Made by a program: the position numbers and the translations under genes. DNA of 64,000 bases from Costus lasius (lineage: Eukaryota; Streptophyta; Magnoliopsida; Zingiberales; Costaceae). Position 1 is the stretch's first letter; each line of letters begins with the position of its first letter. The notes below the pieces were generated by a model. The model was not told the DNA's origin, did not search any database, and saw only the letters and a list, made by a program, of their open reading frames with translations. Positions 1 to 13,150 of this stretch are shown piece after piece. The stretch lies in assembly GCA_027563935.2 (NCBI GenBank), contig CM050449.1, positions 16,390,735-16,454,734 of the forward strand. The letters are read 5' to 3'.

Positions 1-303
1 CATCACAGAGTGCATGCCAAACTACATTCAGGGTGCAAACAAATAAAACAAGTTAGATTACAACAGAACTACACCCTACAAGGTAGTCGTCTCCTATTGT
101 TACACACAAGACACCTCAGTAAGCAGCTAACCGATGGAATTAAATTTCAAGCTTCTTGAATTCACCACCAAGGCTTCTTTTCATACACTTGGCTAGCTCA
201 ACTGCTTAGCATGCTACAAGAATCTAGCGCAGCACATATCAGCATTAGCTGATGGTGCAGATAGAAAAATTTCCAGCACCGATAATGCAGCCACCATAGA
301 TAC
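1..303 (-). other. 3' flank/UTR of the DYRK-type kinase gene
   Basis: This stretch lies immediately downstream of the minus-strand stop codon at 304-306. It is AT-rich with stop codons in all frames and probably holds the 3' untranslated region. No separate gene is visible. Confidence 0.5.
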
Positions 304-3300
304 TCAAGATGATATTGGTTCATAAGGATAGGAAAGCCATGGATGCTTGAGTGCCTCTGAAGCACTTGGCCGCTTCTTTGGATTTACTTCAAGAAGATAA
401 TTCACAAAATCAATAAAGCCTTGATCACCCATTGGCAGCCGGTGGCACAGTGACGTTTTCTTTGGAATCAAATATTCTAGCCTATTGGTTTCCTGCAAAA
501 AGAAAAGCAGATGAAAATTCAAACGTCGAATAATGCTAGAGCGCGCAAGAAACAGGTGGCAATGGGTTAAAAACATAAGTTTTGACGAACAAATGTCCCA
601 AGAATGTGAATATTGACATCAAAATGCATGAAAAAATCTAAAAGAATATGAAGGACTTCATATGCCTCTGTCAGTAGGGTGAGTGTTAGATCAAGGGCCT
701 TCCGGTGCTTCCGGTGACGTGCATGAATTTTGAGACTTAGCTGATATGGGGAACTTGTAGGGGAGACGCTGCCGAATCTTTATGAAAATATATATAATGC
801 TGCTGCAGCTTGACTAAAGGGGGGCAGTTGGGTGTGCTGTACTTATAATGATGCTGCAGCTAGACTACAAGGGGGCAGGGCTTGAATTGTATGCGGCTCG
901 GTGTTCTGATGAAGATGATAACCACTAGAGGCTGGGTTCAAATGAAGAGGCAGGATGAAAGGTGCGTCTCAATGACGCAGCTTCCGAACGCACCTCTTGG
1001 TCTCCCAGCATACGCGGGCTGCAGGATGTAGATATGAAAGCTGGAGGCTGTTCCTACTGCTGTTGGGTTTCCAGCATGTGCGGGCGTCAAGATTTCCCTT
1101 GCCAATACAAATATGCGGCGTTTTGTTTCACCATGGAGGATTCTCAGGATCTCTGATGATCCTGCAAAGACCGACGGCAAACACAAACTTTGGGTTGGCA
1201 AGCTACACAAGCCGCCGTGCTTCTAACAGCCCCTGAATTTCCCGTGCGTTATTTTGTCCTTTGAGGACAGTATTGCTTCTTTGTCAGACTTGTGCTTTGT
1301 GAATCCGTTTTTTGAGTTTCTTTTGTGCGGCTAGTGGTTTGAGAGATGTTTATGCATGACTCACGTGAGAGATTTATAGAGGAGACTCTGTCAAATTTTT
1401 TTGGGTCCAGCGGGAGTGGGGTGGGTATGTGCAGTTGTACATAACTATAACAATCTTTTTCTATTAAATAACATTACCCTTCTTGCCTTTGGCAAAAAAA
1501 AAAAAATCTAAAAGAACAAGAGGGATGCATATGGTCCGTAATGCTAATTGGCTTTGAAGCATACGATTTGAGCTAATCTGGTGGATAAATGATCTTAGTC
1601 ATACGTTGGAGTTACAATACACATGGTGCGACTACAAAAGAGAATCTATTTCGGTCACAAGCTAGAATACATTTTTCATTGGTTTATATGAAAAATCACT
1701 ACAGCACATGAAAGAAAAAAAGGCATCAATCTGATTTCAGTTAATATATCACATAACAGAGATCTCAAACCTGATTCCTTTCATATAACATGTGGTTCTT
1801 TGTGAAATATTTGTATGTATCATGTCCCTTCGCAAGCATTCCTTGGTCAATGGGCCCAATAATTCCAATCACACGTGCCAGCAATGTTGCAGGTGAATCA
1901 TTTTGGAAGAGAACCTACAAAAAAGGTGAATTCAATTTTCTGTGAGATGATTAATCCTTGGGTGAAAAACAAATAAAGAGGCTGCTTAGGACGTGGTAAG
2001 CTATGACAGAACAATATAACTGCAACAGTTTAAAGATCAATAAGCTTATGAAAATGATGATCTATATGAGGTAGTACAGCCAAGAGAGACAAAAGAACCC
2101 TCCTCAGACACCGTTAATTTTGACAAGTGTGTAAATAGACAAGAGAAAATGAAGGGCTCTTAATAAAGCAATCCTTTAAGAAAGATTTAACTCACAATTG
2201 TAAGGAAGAATTTCAGAAGTTGAGCAGTGCAACTACGCATAAATACATGCAGAAAAGAATTGGCTCATTACTATGATGGTTCCGTGGTATTTAACTTCTT
2301 CGCTTTAAACCAAGAATTTTAATACTCATAGAAGGGACAAGAGTCTCTTCCTAGACATTCTTGCCACAATTTCTTTAGCCTCTTGGGTCTAAAGACACTA
2401 TATTAAAGTAGGGACCTGAAAACCATATGCAGGAATATCTGTATAGCCTAAAGGTTGTGTACCCTAGAGGGGAACCAAAAAAATTTAATTAGGGTAAAAA
2501 GGAAAATTTAATTAGGGAACGAAAAGGTTGTGTTCCTAGTCTTTCCAATTTGGACTACAACGAGAGTAAAAAAGAAAATTTTCCAATACTTCCCCTCCTC
2601 ACTTTTGTTCTCTAACACTCTGTTTCTTTGGAGAGAAATGTGAAAGGAAAGAAAGAAAACTCTTTTTTTCCTTCGTTTCTTTGGTGGGAAAACTGAAGGT
2701 GAAAGAAAAATAAAAGGATCAAAACAACTCTTTTCCCTCGATTTGTTTTCCACCCAAAACTCAACAAACATGCCTCGCTCATGCTGCATCACGCTCGTTG
2801 CCCTTCTTCCGCCGTCCGTTGCCCTCCACCTTTCCAACTCTCGCTGTCGTTTCCCTCGGGCCGCATCTTGCCCTCACCGTTGCCCTCCAACCGCTGCACG
2901 CCTCACTGCCATTTCCCTCCCGCCACAGTTCGCCCTCGCCCTCGCCCTCCAGCCATAGCACACTCGTCCACCATTGCCCTCCACGCTCGCCCACCATCCA
3001 CGTTCGTCCGCCGTCGCCGCCTCCTTTGTTGACTCCCCTGTCCACCCTCGCCCAGTTGCAGCACGCCCGTCTACCATCGCTCGCCTACCGTCCATGCTTG
3101 CCCCTAGCTCGCCGCCTCGTCCGCCATTGCTGTTCACGCTCGCCCACCGTCCACATTCTACCACCGCTGCCTCGATTTCTACTGTCGCCACCTCCCCTAT
3201 TGCCGTGGGGAAGCATGGGAAGAAACACGTGCATTGTACATGAACTCTATTCTATTCTCCCACCTCTTTTTCTCCCCCTCCAAAGAAACAGGCTCTAAAG

Positions 3301-6300
3301 GAAGAGGAAGAGTCCATTTTCTTCCCTTTCCCTTTACTTTTTTTCAAGGAAACACGGTGTCATGAAGATACAAAATGATACAAAAGTAACAAGACAAATG
3401 AATTTACATGATAGTAAAGAAGACAAGTTCCCACCATAGGGCTTGTTTACTTGGGGGGAAAGCTAGAAGGAAAAAAAAGAGAGTAGGAAGGAAATGAGTA
3501 TAGGTTTGTTTACTTAAGCGGATGGATAGTTTAAGAGGAAAAGTAAGAAAGAAAGTTAGGCATTAATCCCTCCATTTGTTTTCCACCTGAATTGGACAAA
3601 AGTTGAAACTATATCTTAACTTTACTAACTTTACACTTTGCTTTTCACCGCACCGTTGTTTGTCCTTGCTCACTACAAGCTTTCTTTGACTACTCGTCCT
3701 TGTTGTCACTGCTCGAGCTCGTCGCCACTACTCGAGTTCATTGCCACTACTCGTTATTATCGCCGCTACTTGTCCTCTCTGTCGTTGCTCGTATTTAATA
3801 TTTAATAATTAATAATTATATGATATTATCAATATATATATAATACAAGTGAAAAAAATAAAAATTAAAGTATATATATCAATCCTTCAAACTTTCTTTC
3901 ATTCCAAGTAAACACAAGGAAGGAAAACCTATAACACATTCTATCCGTCTATTTTTTCTTTCTTTACTTCTTTCCTTTCCTTTGCACTTTCCATCCGTCT
4001 AAGTAAACACGGTGATAATGCTTATGCAAAGCATAATACTATCAGATGCATTCAAAAATATTGTAGTAAAAGAGACACAAAAGGTCTATTTTTATAAAAA
4101 AAAAATTCAAAAAACGAGTTTGAAAGTTGTATAACTTGACAGTACACGACTCAAGTGACTGTCCAAAAGAATGTTTGTAGCAATTCTCTCAAAATGTACC
4201 ATCATGGCAATTGAGGCATAAATTGATGGTCTGCTGGCAAAGAAAACGTCTCTTTTCTTATAAAAATTGGTCGAACCTTGGATAATGATACATTACTACA
4301 TGCTACAATATTAAACTGTAATAAATACCTCCCAGGTGTTAGAAAAAAACATAGTTGAAGAGGAAAAGAATTAGGCTACAAAAAGACAAGTGAATTACAT
4401 ATTTCAGAAAATATTATAGAAATAAGGGCTAACATAAGTGATTAAGTAAATATGAAGGTTGAAGAAACCAATGCAAAATATCATTTCGTAAGTCATATAA
4501 AACTTACATTTCCTGTGCAAAGTTCAGCCAAGATGCATCCCAGTGACCATATGTCTATCTTTTTATCATATGGAAGGCCTAAAATGACCTCCGGTGCACG
4601 ATAAGATCGTGATTGTACATAAGAACATAAATGATCTGTTTCAAAGCAGCTACTTCCGAGGTCGATGACCTTAACTTCACACCTGCTGTAGCTCTTTACC
4701 AATATATTCTCAGGCTTCAAATCACAATGAATAAGACCAAGGCCATGCAAAAACTGAAGTGCCTCCAGACATTGAATCGTAATTGACTGCAGTATTCATG
4801 TAAATCACAAGTTAGTGGTTTAAGTTAGACAAAGAAAACGTAAAATCACAAGCATGGAGATCAATAGGATATTGCACCATCTAACCTGTAGCCTAGGCAT
4901 TGTGAAATACACCTCCCCTCCAGATTCTCTATTGAACTTGTGAAATTCATATAAATTGGCCTTGAGGAGTTCACAAACTATTAGCAAGTGTTCCTAGACA
5001 TCTCAAACATTATCAGTCAGAGGAGATAACTCACTCAAGTTATGTAGAAATGATAAATATAGATATAATAAAAAAGAAATTGACTAGCAGTAGCAGCTCA
5101 ATACTCTATATTTTTTTCACAAAGCAAGAGTACATATATTGAAGGAAAATATACAATAAAGCAATTGTCTTCAAATTTATTTCACAAGTCACTATTTCAA
5201 ATTTATTACCTACATTCATACTCTACAAATATGCAATGAAGCATCATGAAGTACCTTGCTTATAACAAGATTTGAATTTCAAGTTAGATCATAAAAGTTG
5301 GAACCTTGAAGGTTTAACAAATAACAAGAACCACTATTTTATGCTATTGCATTTGCGTGCATTCTCATTTTTTTTTCCATTGCCTTGTAGGCAGTGCAAA
5401 GCAATACAAAAGTGTTTGTCCTTTTACATTTGTATTAATATGTTAGATCCACAGATCAGCAATAGGAACTAATTTTGATCTTGCCTTGTCAGCGACGACA
5501 AGCTTTTGAATGTTGAATTCACTAAATCTAAATTGAATTTTGATTATTGCTTAAATTTAATGGCAATGTTGGTCCATACTTTCTTCGTCTACAGAAGAAA
5601 AATTATTAATCAAGCAATTAGCAGCCAGATAAATGTATTCCAAAACACATCAAATAAGCACTTCAAAAATTCATAGACATCCATGCTTGTATTAACCAAT
5701 CTAAAGTCATGTTGAGAATGTACGTCACTTGACACCAAATTCTAAAAGCAAGACAATCCCTCCAAAATAACCTGGAGGAATGACTGTCAATGAACCAAGC
5801 AATCTTTCTTGTGCATGAAAGAATATTGCGCACAGAATATTGATCCTTGTCCTATTGAGGTGATTGAGCATCAAATTCGAGAAAAACAAGACAATCCGCC
5901 CTAAATTTCAAATGTTGCAAATACTTTAGTTTCCAGTATTGTAGCTGACACTTCAATTAGAACAAATGCCAAGATCCATTACTGACTGCTCTTCAAGTGA
6001 AGTTGGCAAGAAGCGAGTTGAACTAAAATTCAAACAATCAGTATCATCTTAGGAAAAGGTGGAATAATGGTTTACAATTAATACAGTTATAGTCTGGATA
6101 ACTGGAAAAGTCAACTAAAAGAAAGAAGCATAACAGAAATCTTTAGAGGTGACGTACGAATGGATAATCTATTTGGACAAGTGAAACACCTGTGAATTGT
6201 GATGATCTTGTGATGCTGTGAAAGGAAGTATGATACATTAAGTTGTGTCATTGCAGGTCCAGGACAAATCCAGGTCAAGGTACTCCTCAAAGTCTTGAGG

Positions 6301-9300
6301 AGTGATAAACTAATAATGCTACAAGTAAATAAGATGGAGCATAAACAAATATGGAAGAAGTAATGCTTTTATATAAAATCATTTCAATTTTTTTAAATCA
6401 TAACACCTTCTGAATATCCATTTCAAATCATGTACTACAGCACTCGTGGCCTATAACTCTATCATACAAGTATTCTGTCATCATAAAGATTATGGTGACA
6501 GAAAATTCTAAACTTCCTCCAGAATGGTTTTGAAATAATGCTACTTAAAGAAAATTGTTACAAAAACATTGAAGTAATTCAAATGGTCCTAAAAAGAGAT
6601 AGGAAAGTAGTTTTAAATGATTAATGCTGTATATTAAAGAAAATGAGGAAACTGAATGTCAATAAAAGAGGTTAAATTATAATAAAAATTCAGATAAATA
6701 GTCAAAATTCAAGGATATACTCACCCGGTAATAGAAATAATCATACAGGCGTAGAATATGATACTTATCAGCAGGATCATTCTTGTTGACAAATTTAAGA
6801 AGCTTGATTTCGTCAAGGCTCTGATCAAAGAAATCTTTGTTGTTCTTGATAATTTTCACACAAACGTCCATGCCAGTGTGCAAGTCATGTGCCTGAATAG
6901 CTTTGCTAAATGCAGCAGAACCCAAGTACTCAGTAACATGATACCGTCCGGCGATGACAGAATTCAGAACCACATGAAAATTTTTGTCTTCTTCAAAGCC
7001 AGTTCTGGTAAGGGACACAGACATGAAATAGAATGTCAGAACAGAAAAGCAACAAAGGAAAGATCAGGGCAAAGCACACTTTTTCCAAACAAAGAAAACA
7101 TATGTACAAGATCATTAACAGGAAGAGGAACGAACAAAAATGAAATGAACCCAGTCAAATTTACTCAGGAAAGTGACAGAAAACAACAATCATAGGGATA
7201 ACATGCCTGTTCTTTCTATGAACTATCTTAAGATCAAAAGTCTCAAATTCGTCCTCTTGAGCTTTTATCTGTCTTATTTGCTCCTGCAATGCTGCTACTT
7301 CTTCATCTTCTAATGTTGCTCCAGGGTCTTCTTCTTTTATTTCATTTGCTTCACACTGTCTTATCCTAGCAGGCTTTGTTTCAGCATAACCATAGTTTGA
7401 TGGTGATGATGCACTAGAATTCCTTGATCTTGCAGCATCAGAAGTCTTCTCACCTCTGGAGCTTCTTAAAGGAGAAGAATCACTGCTTTTTCTCCTCCAA
7501 GTGTCAAGCATGTCGTCTATAACTATGCCATTTGCACAATCATCTGCATCACTACCAACTACAACATTGCCTTTGCCTGAATCTGAAGTTTTACCGGAGT
7601 CAGGCAGCAGCATGCTTCCAGATCTCAAAGGTGGCTGGAAGGAAAATGCACCATCGCTAACAACTCCTGACAAGTTGACATCCCTTTCATATCCCAAAAT
7701 GTAGTTATCCTTATTTTCCCTCTTATTTTTCTTCATTGACCTATTCAAATTACTATCTATTGCATCATTTTGAGTGTACCTTCTACCACTTGTACAGATA
7801 TCGTGATCAGGAAAGAATTCTATGTCACCTTCACTACTTTCTCCAACCAAGCTCTCACGAACTTCACTACCAATGTCAGCAGCATCACTATTTATGCCCA
7901 CACCAATTGACCTGACTGAACCATGCTGATCATCTTCTATAAGAGAACTCTCCTGACAAATTGGCTCAACCTCACCAGCACATTTACCATTCTCTAACAT
8001 CACCAATTCAGTGTTTTGTGTAACAAAACCTTGCCAAACAGGTTCTGAATGCATCAAACTAAGTTCTTCAGCGTCCATTAACTGCCCATCATAATGAGCC
8101 ATTAAATCATTCTCATCACTTCTACCATAGATTTGTAGCATCTTATGACCCGTTGATTCATCTGAAGGTGCAACTTGTACATCTTCTTTCATCTGGAAAT
8201 ACTGATCGCCGGACAAATATGAATCTTCATCAGCAAAAGATTGATCATCATCTTCATCCTTTTTGGGAGCTCGGTCCCGTTGATCAGGCACACTTGCATG
8301 TCCTGTTTCTTTTTCATTATCACTTGGATAGTCAATTTCATGAGCCAGAAACCAGGTTTCATCCTCAATTGGTTGTCTGGTGTACCCAATATCATCATCA
8401 TCTTCATACTCATCGGAATCCCAATATTCATTTGGGTAGTCAAGAGATTCATCACCAATAGTAGCAAAACCAGATACCAAATCAGAAGTGTCCTCAATAA
8501 TACCTTGACTTACAGAAAGCCAGCTACTTCCGATTGTTCTTCTACCACCTATTACAAAATATACCACATGCATAAATCAATTACAAAGGCCTGGCAATAA
8601 TATTGAGGCAATTAATTCAAGATCTTAAAGATACCAATTAAAAAGAGTCTTTAAGTTTGGTTTAGATTGGTCAGACACTTCAGAAATGGAAGCCACTCGA
8701 CTAAGCAAACTAACTCACCTTAGTTGTTAATTTATGAGGTCCTGGGATCAAATTGTGATTTCACCATTACCACTTTCTCTTAGTCACCTACTTTGTAGGT
8801 TCAAAACGAATTGTAGATCATACAAATCCTACAATTTCCATTCCCATTAAGTTCCTCTCACTTCCGAATCATTGGGCTAATCTAGGTTATAGGATCATAC
8901 GATCCTAAGATCTAGTACAAATTCCTTTAACACCGGACCTAATGGCTCATTCTTAACCCCAAAAAGTATATATACCGTTTCAGCTATTTTATTCATCAGC
9001 TCTGTGATCTTCAAAGTGTATTTCAGCTTAAATTACAATTTCAATCATAAGAGTGAGTTTCACTCTTGGCATTAAATAACATAGCAAAATCTTACAAAAA
9101 GAAAAGCACTTATCATTCAAGACGCCAGACTATAGTGCTTAAAAGAGAGCCTAGCAAGACATTTACTCAAGATCATCTCTAAAGTTTTCAATAGTAGATG
9201 AAAATTATGTGGTTGAAGTTTTTGTGACCAAGTCATGGACATTTGGATGGAATATCTATTTCAATCTCAGTCTATTCCAAAGGAGGTAATTATTTGAGGA

Positions 9301-12300
9301 CATGGGTTTGATTTAGAATGGATCATATCTGCCAGTTGCCAATCCAAAATCCAACGGTTCTATTTTTTTTTCCATAAATTATTTTAAAAAATACCATCAA
9401 TCTAGAAACACTCCGTATAGTCATGAGAACCTGACCGAAAAACAATACAACTCAAACTCCAAATCGTTTGTCTATTGATCTGGCTAGTGAACTCGACTAA
9501 GTATATGCATATCATCAGTGTTTGAAGAACCGTTCCATTCCGTACTGGAATGTCTGGTACGGAACCGGTCCGGTGAGGCAGCGGTTCCAGCACATGCTTC
9601 GGAGCACGGTTCCGCCGAACGACGGTAGGCGACAGCGGAGGGAGGTTTGGCAGCGGCTAGAGGGAGGTTGGCAGCCACCGAAAGCTTCATCCGCGGCGGC
9701 TGGAGGGAGGTCGGCGGCCACCGAAAGCTTCGATTGAAGCTTCCGGCGGGCTTCGATTGAAGCTTCCGTTGCCGCCGGAAGCTTCAAAGATTCAGTGCCG
9801 CCAGATGCTTCGATTGAAGCTTCCGGCAACGCAATCGAAGCTTCCCGTGCCGCCAAATGCTTCGATTGAAGCTTCCGGTGGCAACGCAATCGAAGCTTCC
9901 CGTGCCGCCAGATGCTTCGATTGAAGCTTCCGGTGGCAACGGAAGCTTCAATTGAAGCTCGTTGGCCGCTCGCGCTCGCCTCCGCCTGCCGCTCGCCAGC
10001 CTCTGTTTGCTACCGTCTGGTAGCACCGGTACCGTACCGGTCCAGTGGCTCACCGGACCGAGTCGCCGGACCAGTATTTGGAGCCTTGCATATCATTAAT
10101 TCAAATCTGAGTGTGTGCACAGCTTAATCAATCTGGCAAATTGGTCAACTTGGTTCACATATTCATCAAACTAGTTTTCCTACAAATCAGGTCCTCGAAT
10201 TAGATCAAACTGTCAATGATCCAAATCTCATAACTAATGCATCTTCCTTTCCTACTTTGGAAAATTACACTAATCAAACAAGTGACAGAATCTAGGAAAT
10301 CATTCTCATTGTTGAGAAAAATCCACAATGCCAATATTATCAACCCAACATATTTTATTTTTTCATTAGAATTAACATCTGTGTACTTAAGTTTTGAATT
10401 ACAATATCATTACAATGTTAGTTATTAATTAAATGAATACAATATACTTGTGTTGTATAAAATAATTCAAAAAATGCAATCATCTGATAAAGGTGTTCTG
10501 ATTTTTTTACTTATAATTTCTTGATATTTTTGGTGTTATTCCACTCAATCAAACAATAAAATACAAATTTTTATTATATTCTTTGATATGTCTTTTTTTA
10601 AAAAATACAAAGTTCTATTATATTCTTCCATTTGTTTTTTTTGTCTAGCTACTACATTCCTCATTATTCCTATTTTCACTCAACTCCTTTCCCACCAATT
10701 TCATTCCGAAAAACCAAACACCGTCTTACATCAGGTGAACAATGCTCGTGAATCTTGGAATTATCGGCTCAAATAATGTTTATTTCCTAGTTTCAAGTAA
10801 TTAGTTATACTGCATTGGAAAAAGAACATGTCCCATTAAGAAAGAGAGAGGAAAAGAGCTTACTAATCAACATAAGGTCCAAAAGGGTAATATATAACAT
10901 TTGAATAAATTCTAAGTACCAACACAGAGTAGGATTGAGAAGCTCATTACAAGTAAATAGATCCAAAATGAATGATATAATGCATGTTTATATGAATATT
11001 TGGCATTAAAAAATACGTGGTGAATGATAGATAGTCAAGCAGATATTTATGATCATCAATCCAGAGGGTTATCATTAACTCAGTAGTGCAATGGTCCGTC
11101 AAAGATGTAAAGTCCAAATAGTAACCAAATAAGCAGTACAAAGCATCATATGCTTATGTTGCTAATGCTAACTTTGAAGTCCTCTTCTCGGACAAATTGT
11201 ATGTAAATTTTCAAGTATAACATCAGCTGGCAGCTAACCATGTTATTATTATAGCAGCAGTAGAACTACGAACAAACATGATCCCGGTACATTATATTTA
11301 TTATGTGTGTATGTATCAACGCAAAATGCTATCCTATAAACTTGTCATGCTTTATTCCCAACGATAATGGATAGTTATTGCAGACTCTCTGTTGAAGAAA
11401 TATAATGTATTATTAGTATAATATTACTTCAATATGATCCAAACATTAATAACCCAAATTAAAATCATTTCCTAAAGCGTACCTGAAGAGTTGATCTCCT
11501 GCCCAACGGGAACATCAAGATAAGACCCTATCATGAAAGAATTATCAACATTAGACAACCTACTTCCTAATCCTTGATGATCAGCACCCAACTGAATGTT
11601 GATTAACTTGTCTTCAGACTTAAGCCGGACAGGAGGCAACCTTGGTAGTTCTTCCCTGTGATTTTCACCAATAGCTGGTAAATCAAAATTCTTAGAACTT
11701 TTTGATTCCATGCTTTCTTGAGACTTCCCAGAGAAGCAGGGCCTACTCACTTCATGTACGTCTTCGTTTGTTGAGTCTCTGAGGTTATTGCTATCAACTT
11801 TAATATTCTCCTTCTTTTCACTAGATTGGCTTCCGTGACTGGACGAAGCAGAATCCATGGGAAATGGAAAGACTGTCTTTACAGAGCATCCCTTCAAAGA
11901 GTCCACATTTTTCACCCATAGGTCATTGATAAAATCATCTTCAGAATAAGCATCCTTATCCTTAACTTGGTTGAATTCCAGCTCAGTTTTATATTTGTCC
12001 TTAACATAAGAGACCCTTTGCTCCATTGGCAAATCAGGTTCGGTACTAACAGCTCGATCTCGCTTGTCTGCCACAAAAGTACCTCGTCGGTGCTTCGGCT
12101 CTTCTGATATCAATAGATCAGCAAAGTTGTTCATGACGGTGCCAGTATCTATTGAAAATGAGTTTGAATTACTGATCGTGGAACTTAAATTCCAAGGGTA
12201 GAGGTCTACTGAACCAGTTTCCTTACCCAGACCAAAACCAAAATCTATCTTCTTGTTAAAACCGTTTCCAGTCCCTCCAACTTCAATCTCCTTGACAATA

Positions 12301-12521
12301 AACTCTTTATAATTCTCCTCGCTCTGTGTGCATGTACTTTGCAGCCTCACAGTGCTAACGTCACCAACAGTTCTTGACACTTGTTTCTCTTCGGCAAGAT
12401 GCTTCTGGAGGAACCCATTCAGGTCTGGCCGTGCATTTAACTCTCCTCTTAAAGCAGCCTCTGCATTCGTAAACCGATTTTTCCTCAAGAACTCTAACAC
12501 TAGGTCCACCGAGTCGACCAT
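304..12521 (-). CDS. Plant DYRK-type dual-specificity protein kinase (DYRKP family), seven exons
   Basis: Exons on the minus strand are 12521-11483, 8548-7207, 7004-6725, 4993-4886, 4786-4508, 1914-1771 and 492-304. They join in frame to 1126 aa, close to the roughly 1140-1170 aa of Arabidopsis At3g17750/At1g73460. The N-terminus starts [17 protein letters not shown], a LisH-like helix pair; an upstream in-frame Met at 12584 is possible but the family aligns from 12521. A long acidic, serine-rich region follows ([22 protein letters not shown]). The C-terminal kinase domain has a glycine loop written GSAAFSK, the lysine in [24 protein letters not shown] in place of DFG, and the DYRK activation loop [11 protein letters not shown], whose tyrosine is autophosphorylated in this family. 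It ends [15 protein letters not shown]. The intron after exon 2 uses a GC donor. Large introns carry transposon insertions. Family assignment is firm; the substrate is unknown. Confidence 0.93.
631..1516 (+). mobile_element. 5'-truncated LINE-type retrotransposon insertion
   Basis: A 16-bp direct repeat, AAAAAATCTAAAAGAA, occurs at 631-646 and 1501-1516. The right copy is preceded by a poly(A) run starting near 1494. Directly before it is CTTCTTGCCTTTGGC, a 3' end typical of plant L1-type elements. Poly(A) plus a long target-site duplication is the signature of target-primed reverse transcription. The body (647-1500) has no intact reverse transcriptase, so this is a truncated copy, sitting in the last intron of the DYRK-type gene in antisense to it. 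A processed gene copy is a less likely alternative. Confidence 0.8.
2615..3360. mobile_element. Non-autonomous inverted-repeat element with a C-rich core
   Basis: A perfect 14-bp inverted repeat, CTGTTTCTTTGGAG, lies at 2620-2633 and as its complement at 3278-3291. A second related end (TTCAAGGAAACACGGTG) follows at about 3344-3359. The core (about 2790-3190) is a degenerate C/T-rich minisatellite built on variants of GCCCTCCACGCTCGCCCACC. No transposase is present. It lies in the 2.6-kb intron 1915-4507 of the DYRK-type gene. It looks like a MITE-like element; superfamily not assigned. Confidence 0.55.
3439..4014. mobile_element. MITE-like element with GTTTACTT termini
   Basis: The left side carries TTGTTTACTTGG (from 3443) and GTTTACTTAAGCGGATGG (from 3506). 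The right side carries complements of both: CCAAGTAAACAC (about 3905) and CCGTCTAAGTAAACAC (about 3995-4010). The terminal sequences are flanked on both sides by ATA (3436-3438 and 4015-4017), a possible 3-bp target duplication. The order of the two end blocks is interleaved (a, b, then a', b'), not nested, so two related copies may have rearranged. It is in the same intron as the preceding element and shares its GTTTMYTT end motif. Confidence 0.5.
9507..10096. mobile_element. GC-rich repeat element flanked by a 9-bp direct repeat
   Basis: GCATATCAT occurs at 9507-9515 and again at 10088-10096, flanking a 572-bp GC-rich block inside the 2.9-kb intron 8549-11482 of the DYRK-type gene. Both ends contain CCGGTCCGGTGAG-like sequence in opposite orientation. 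The interior (about 9675-9960) is a tandem array in which the near-palindrome GCTTCGATTGAAGCTTCC recurs about every 51 bp, alternating with GCAACGCAATCGAAGC. A 9-bp target duplication is typical of Mutator-type elements, but no clean terminal inverted repeat is visible, so class is uncertain. Confidence 0.6.
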
Positions 12522-13150
12522 CTCACAATATGAAGAGGCCGCTACACAGCCAGAGATGACGCTCAAGCAAAGCCTACAAATCAACCGATACGAAAAAAAA
12601 AAATTAAAAGTATCTTCTGATTTCCTCTTGCTCGTGATTTTCTTTTGTGGAAAGCAAGTAAAGGCAACCGTCTACATAACGGACGGCAGGTAAATAATAA
12701 ATTGTAAGCGAAACCTTATCTCTAGCTTTCAAGCACCAAATTTCTGTTTAAAAAAGAACACGGCCGGCAAATCCCTCGGCCAACCCACCTAGGGAACGCA
12801 GCCAGGAGCAAACCCTAGAAAGCCATTCCAACCCTCAGCATCCGAGCCCCAATCCGAGAGCGTAGGGGAAACAAAAGGGCAGAGTTTAAGGGGGCGAGGG
12901 CACGGAATAACAGACTCACTAATCAAGCGAGGCACAAGGGTGGGATGGGGGAGGAACCGGCCTCGGCGGCGCTGGCGGAGGGGAGGCTGTCCCGCATCGT
13001 ACGTCAGCAGAATCCGGCGACATTAGGGGCTGAGGAGGATGGAGGGGGGCGGAGGGCGGTGGAAGAACGGCATTTGGGACGACTTGATTCGATTCGATTC
13101 GATTTGGAAGGGATGCACTAATCGCCGATCCTCCAGCAGCCGCTGCACCC
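12522..13150 (-). promoter_or_regulatory. 5' leader and promoter region of the DYRK-type kinase gene
   Basis: This GC-rich stretch precedes the minus-strand start codon at 12521. A possible splice acceptor (TTTGTAG, minus strand, about 12572) suggests an intron in the 5' UTR. A simple GATTC repeat lies at about 13084-13105. No plus-strand gene begins here. Boundaries are inferred. Confidence 0.4.

Noticed and set aside
2743..3298. Several overlapping proline- and arginine-rich open frames on both strands
   Set aside because: They run across a C-rich minisatellite inside a transposon-like element; composition explains them.
9675..9960. Regularly spaced repeats considered as a CRISPR array
   Set aside because: Plant intron context, near-palindromic tandem units and no unique spacers.
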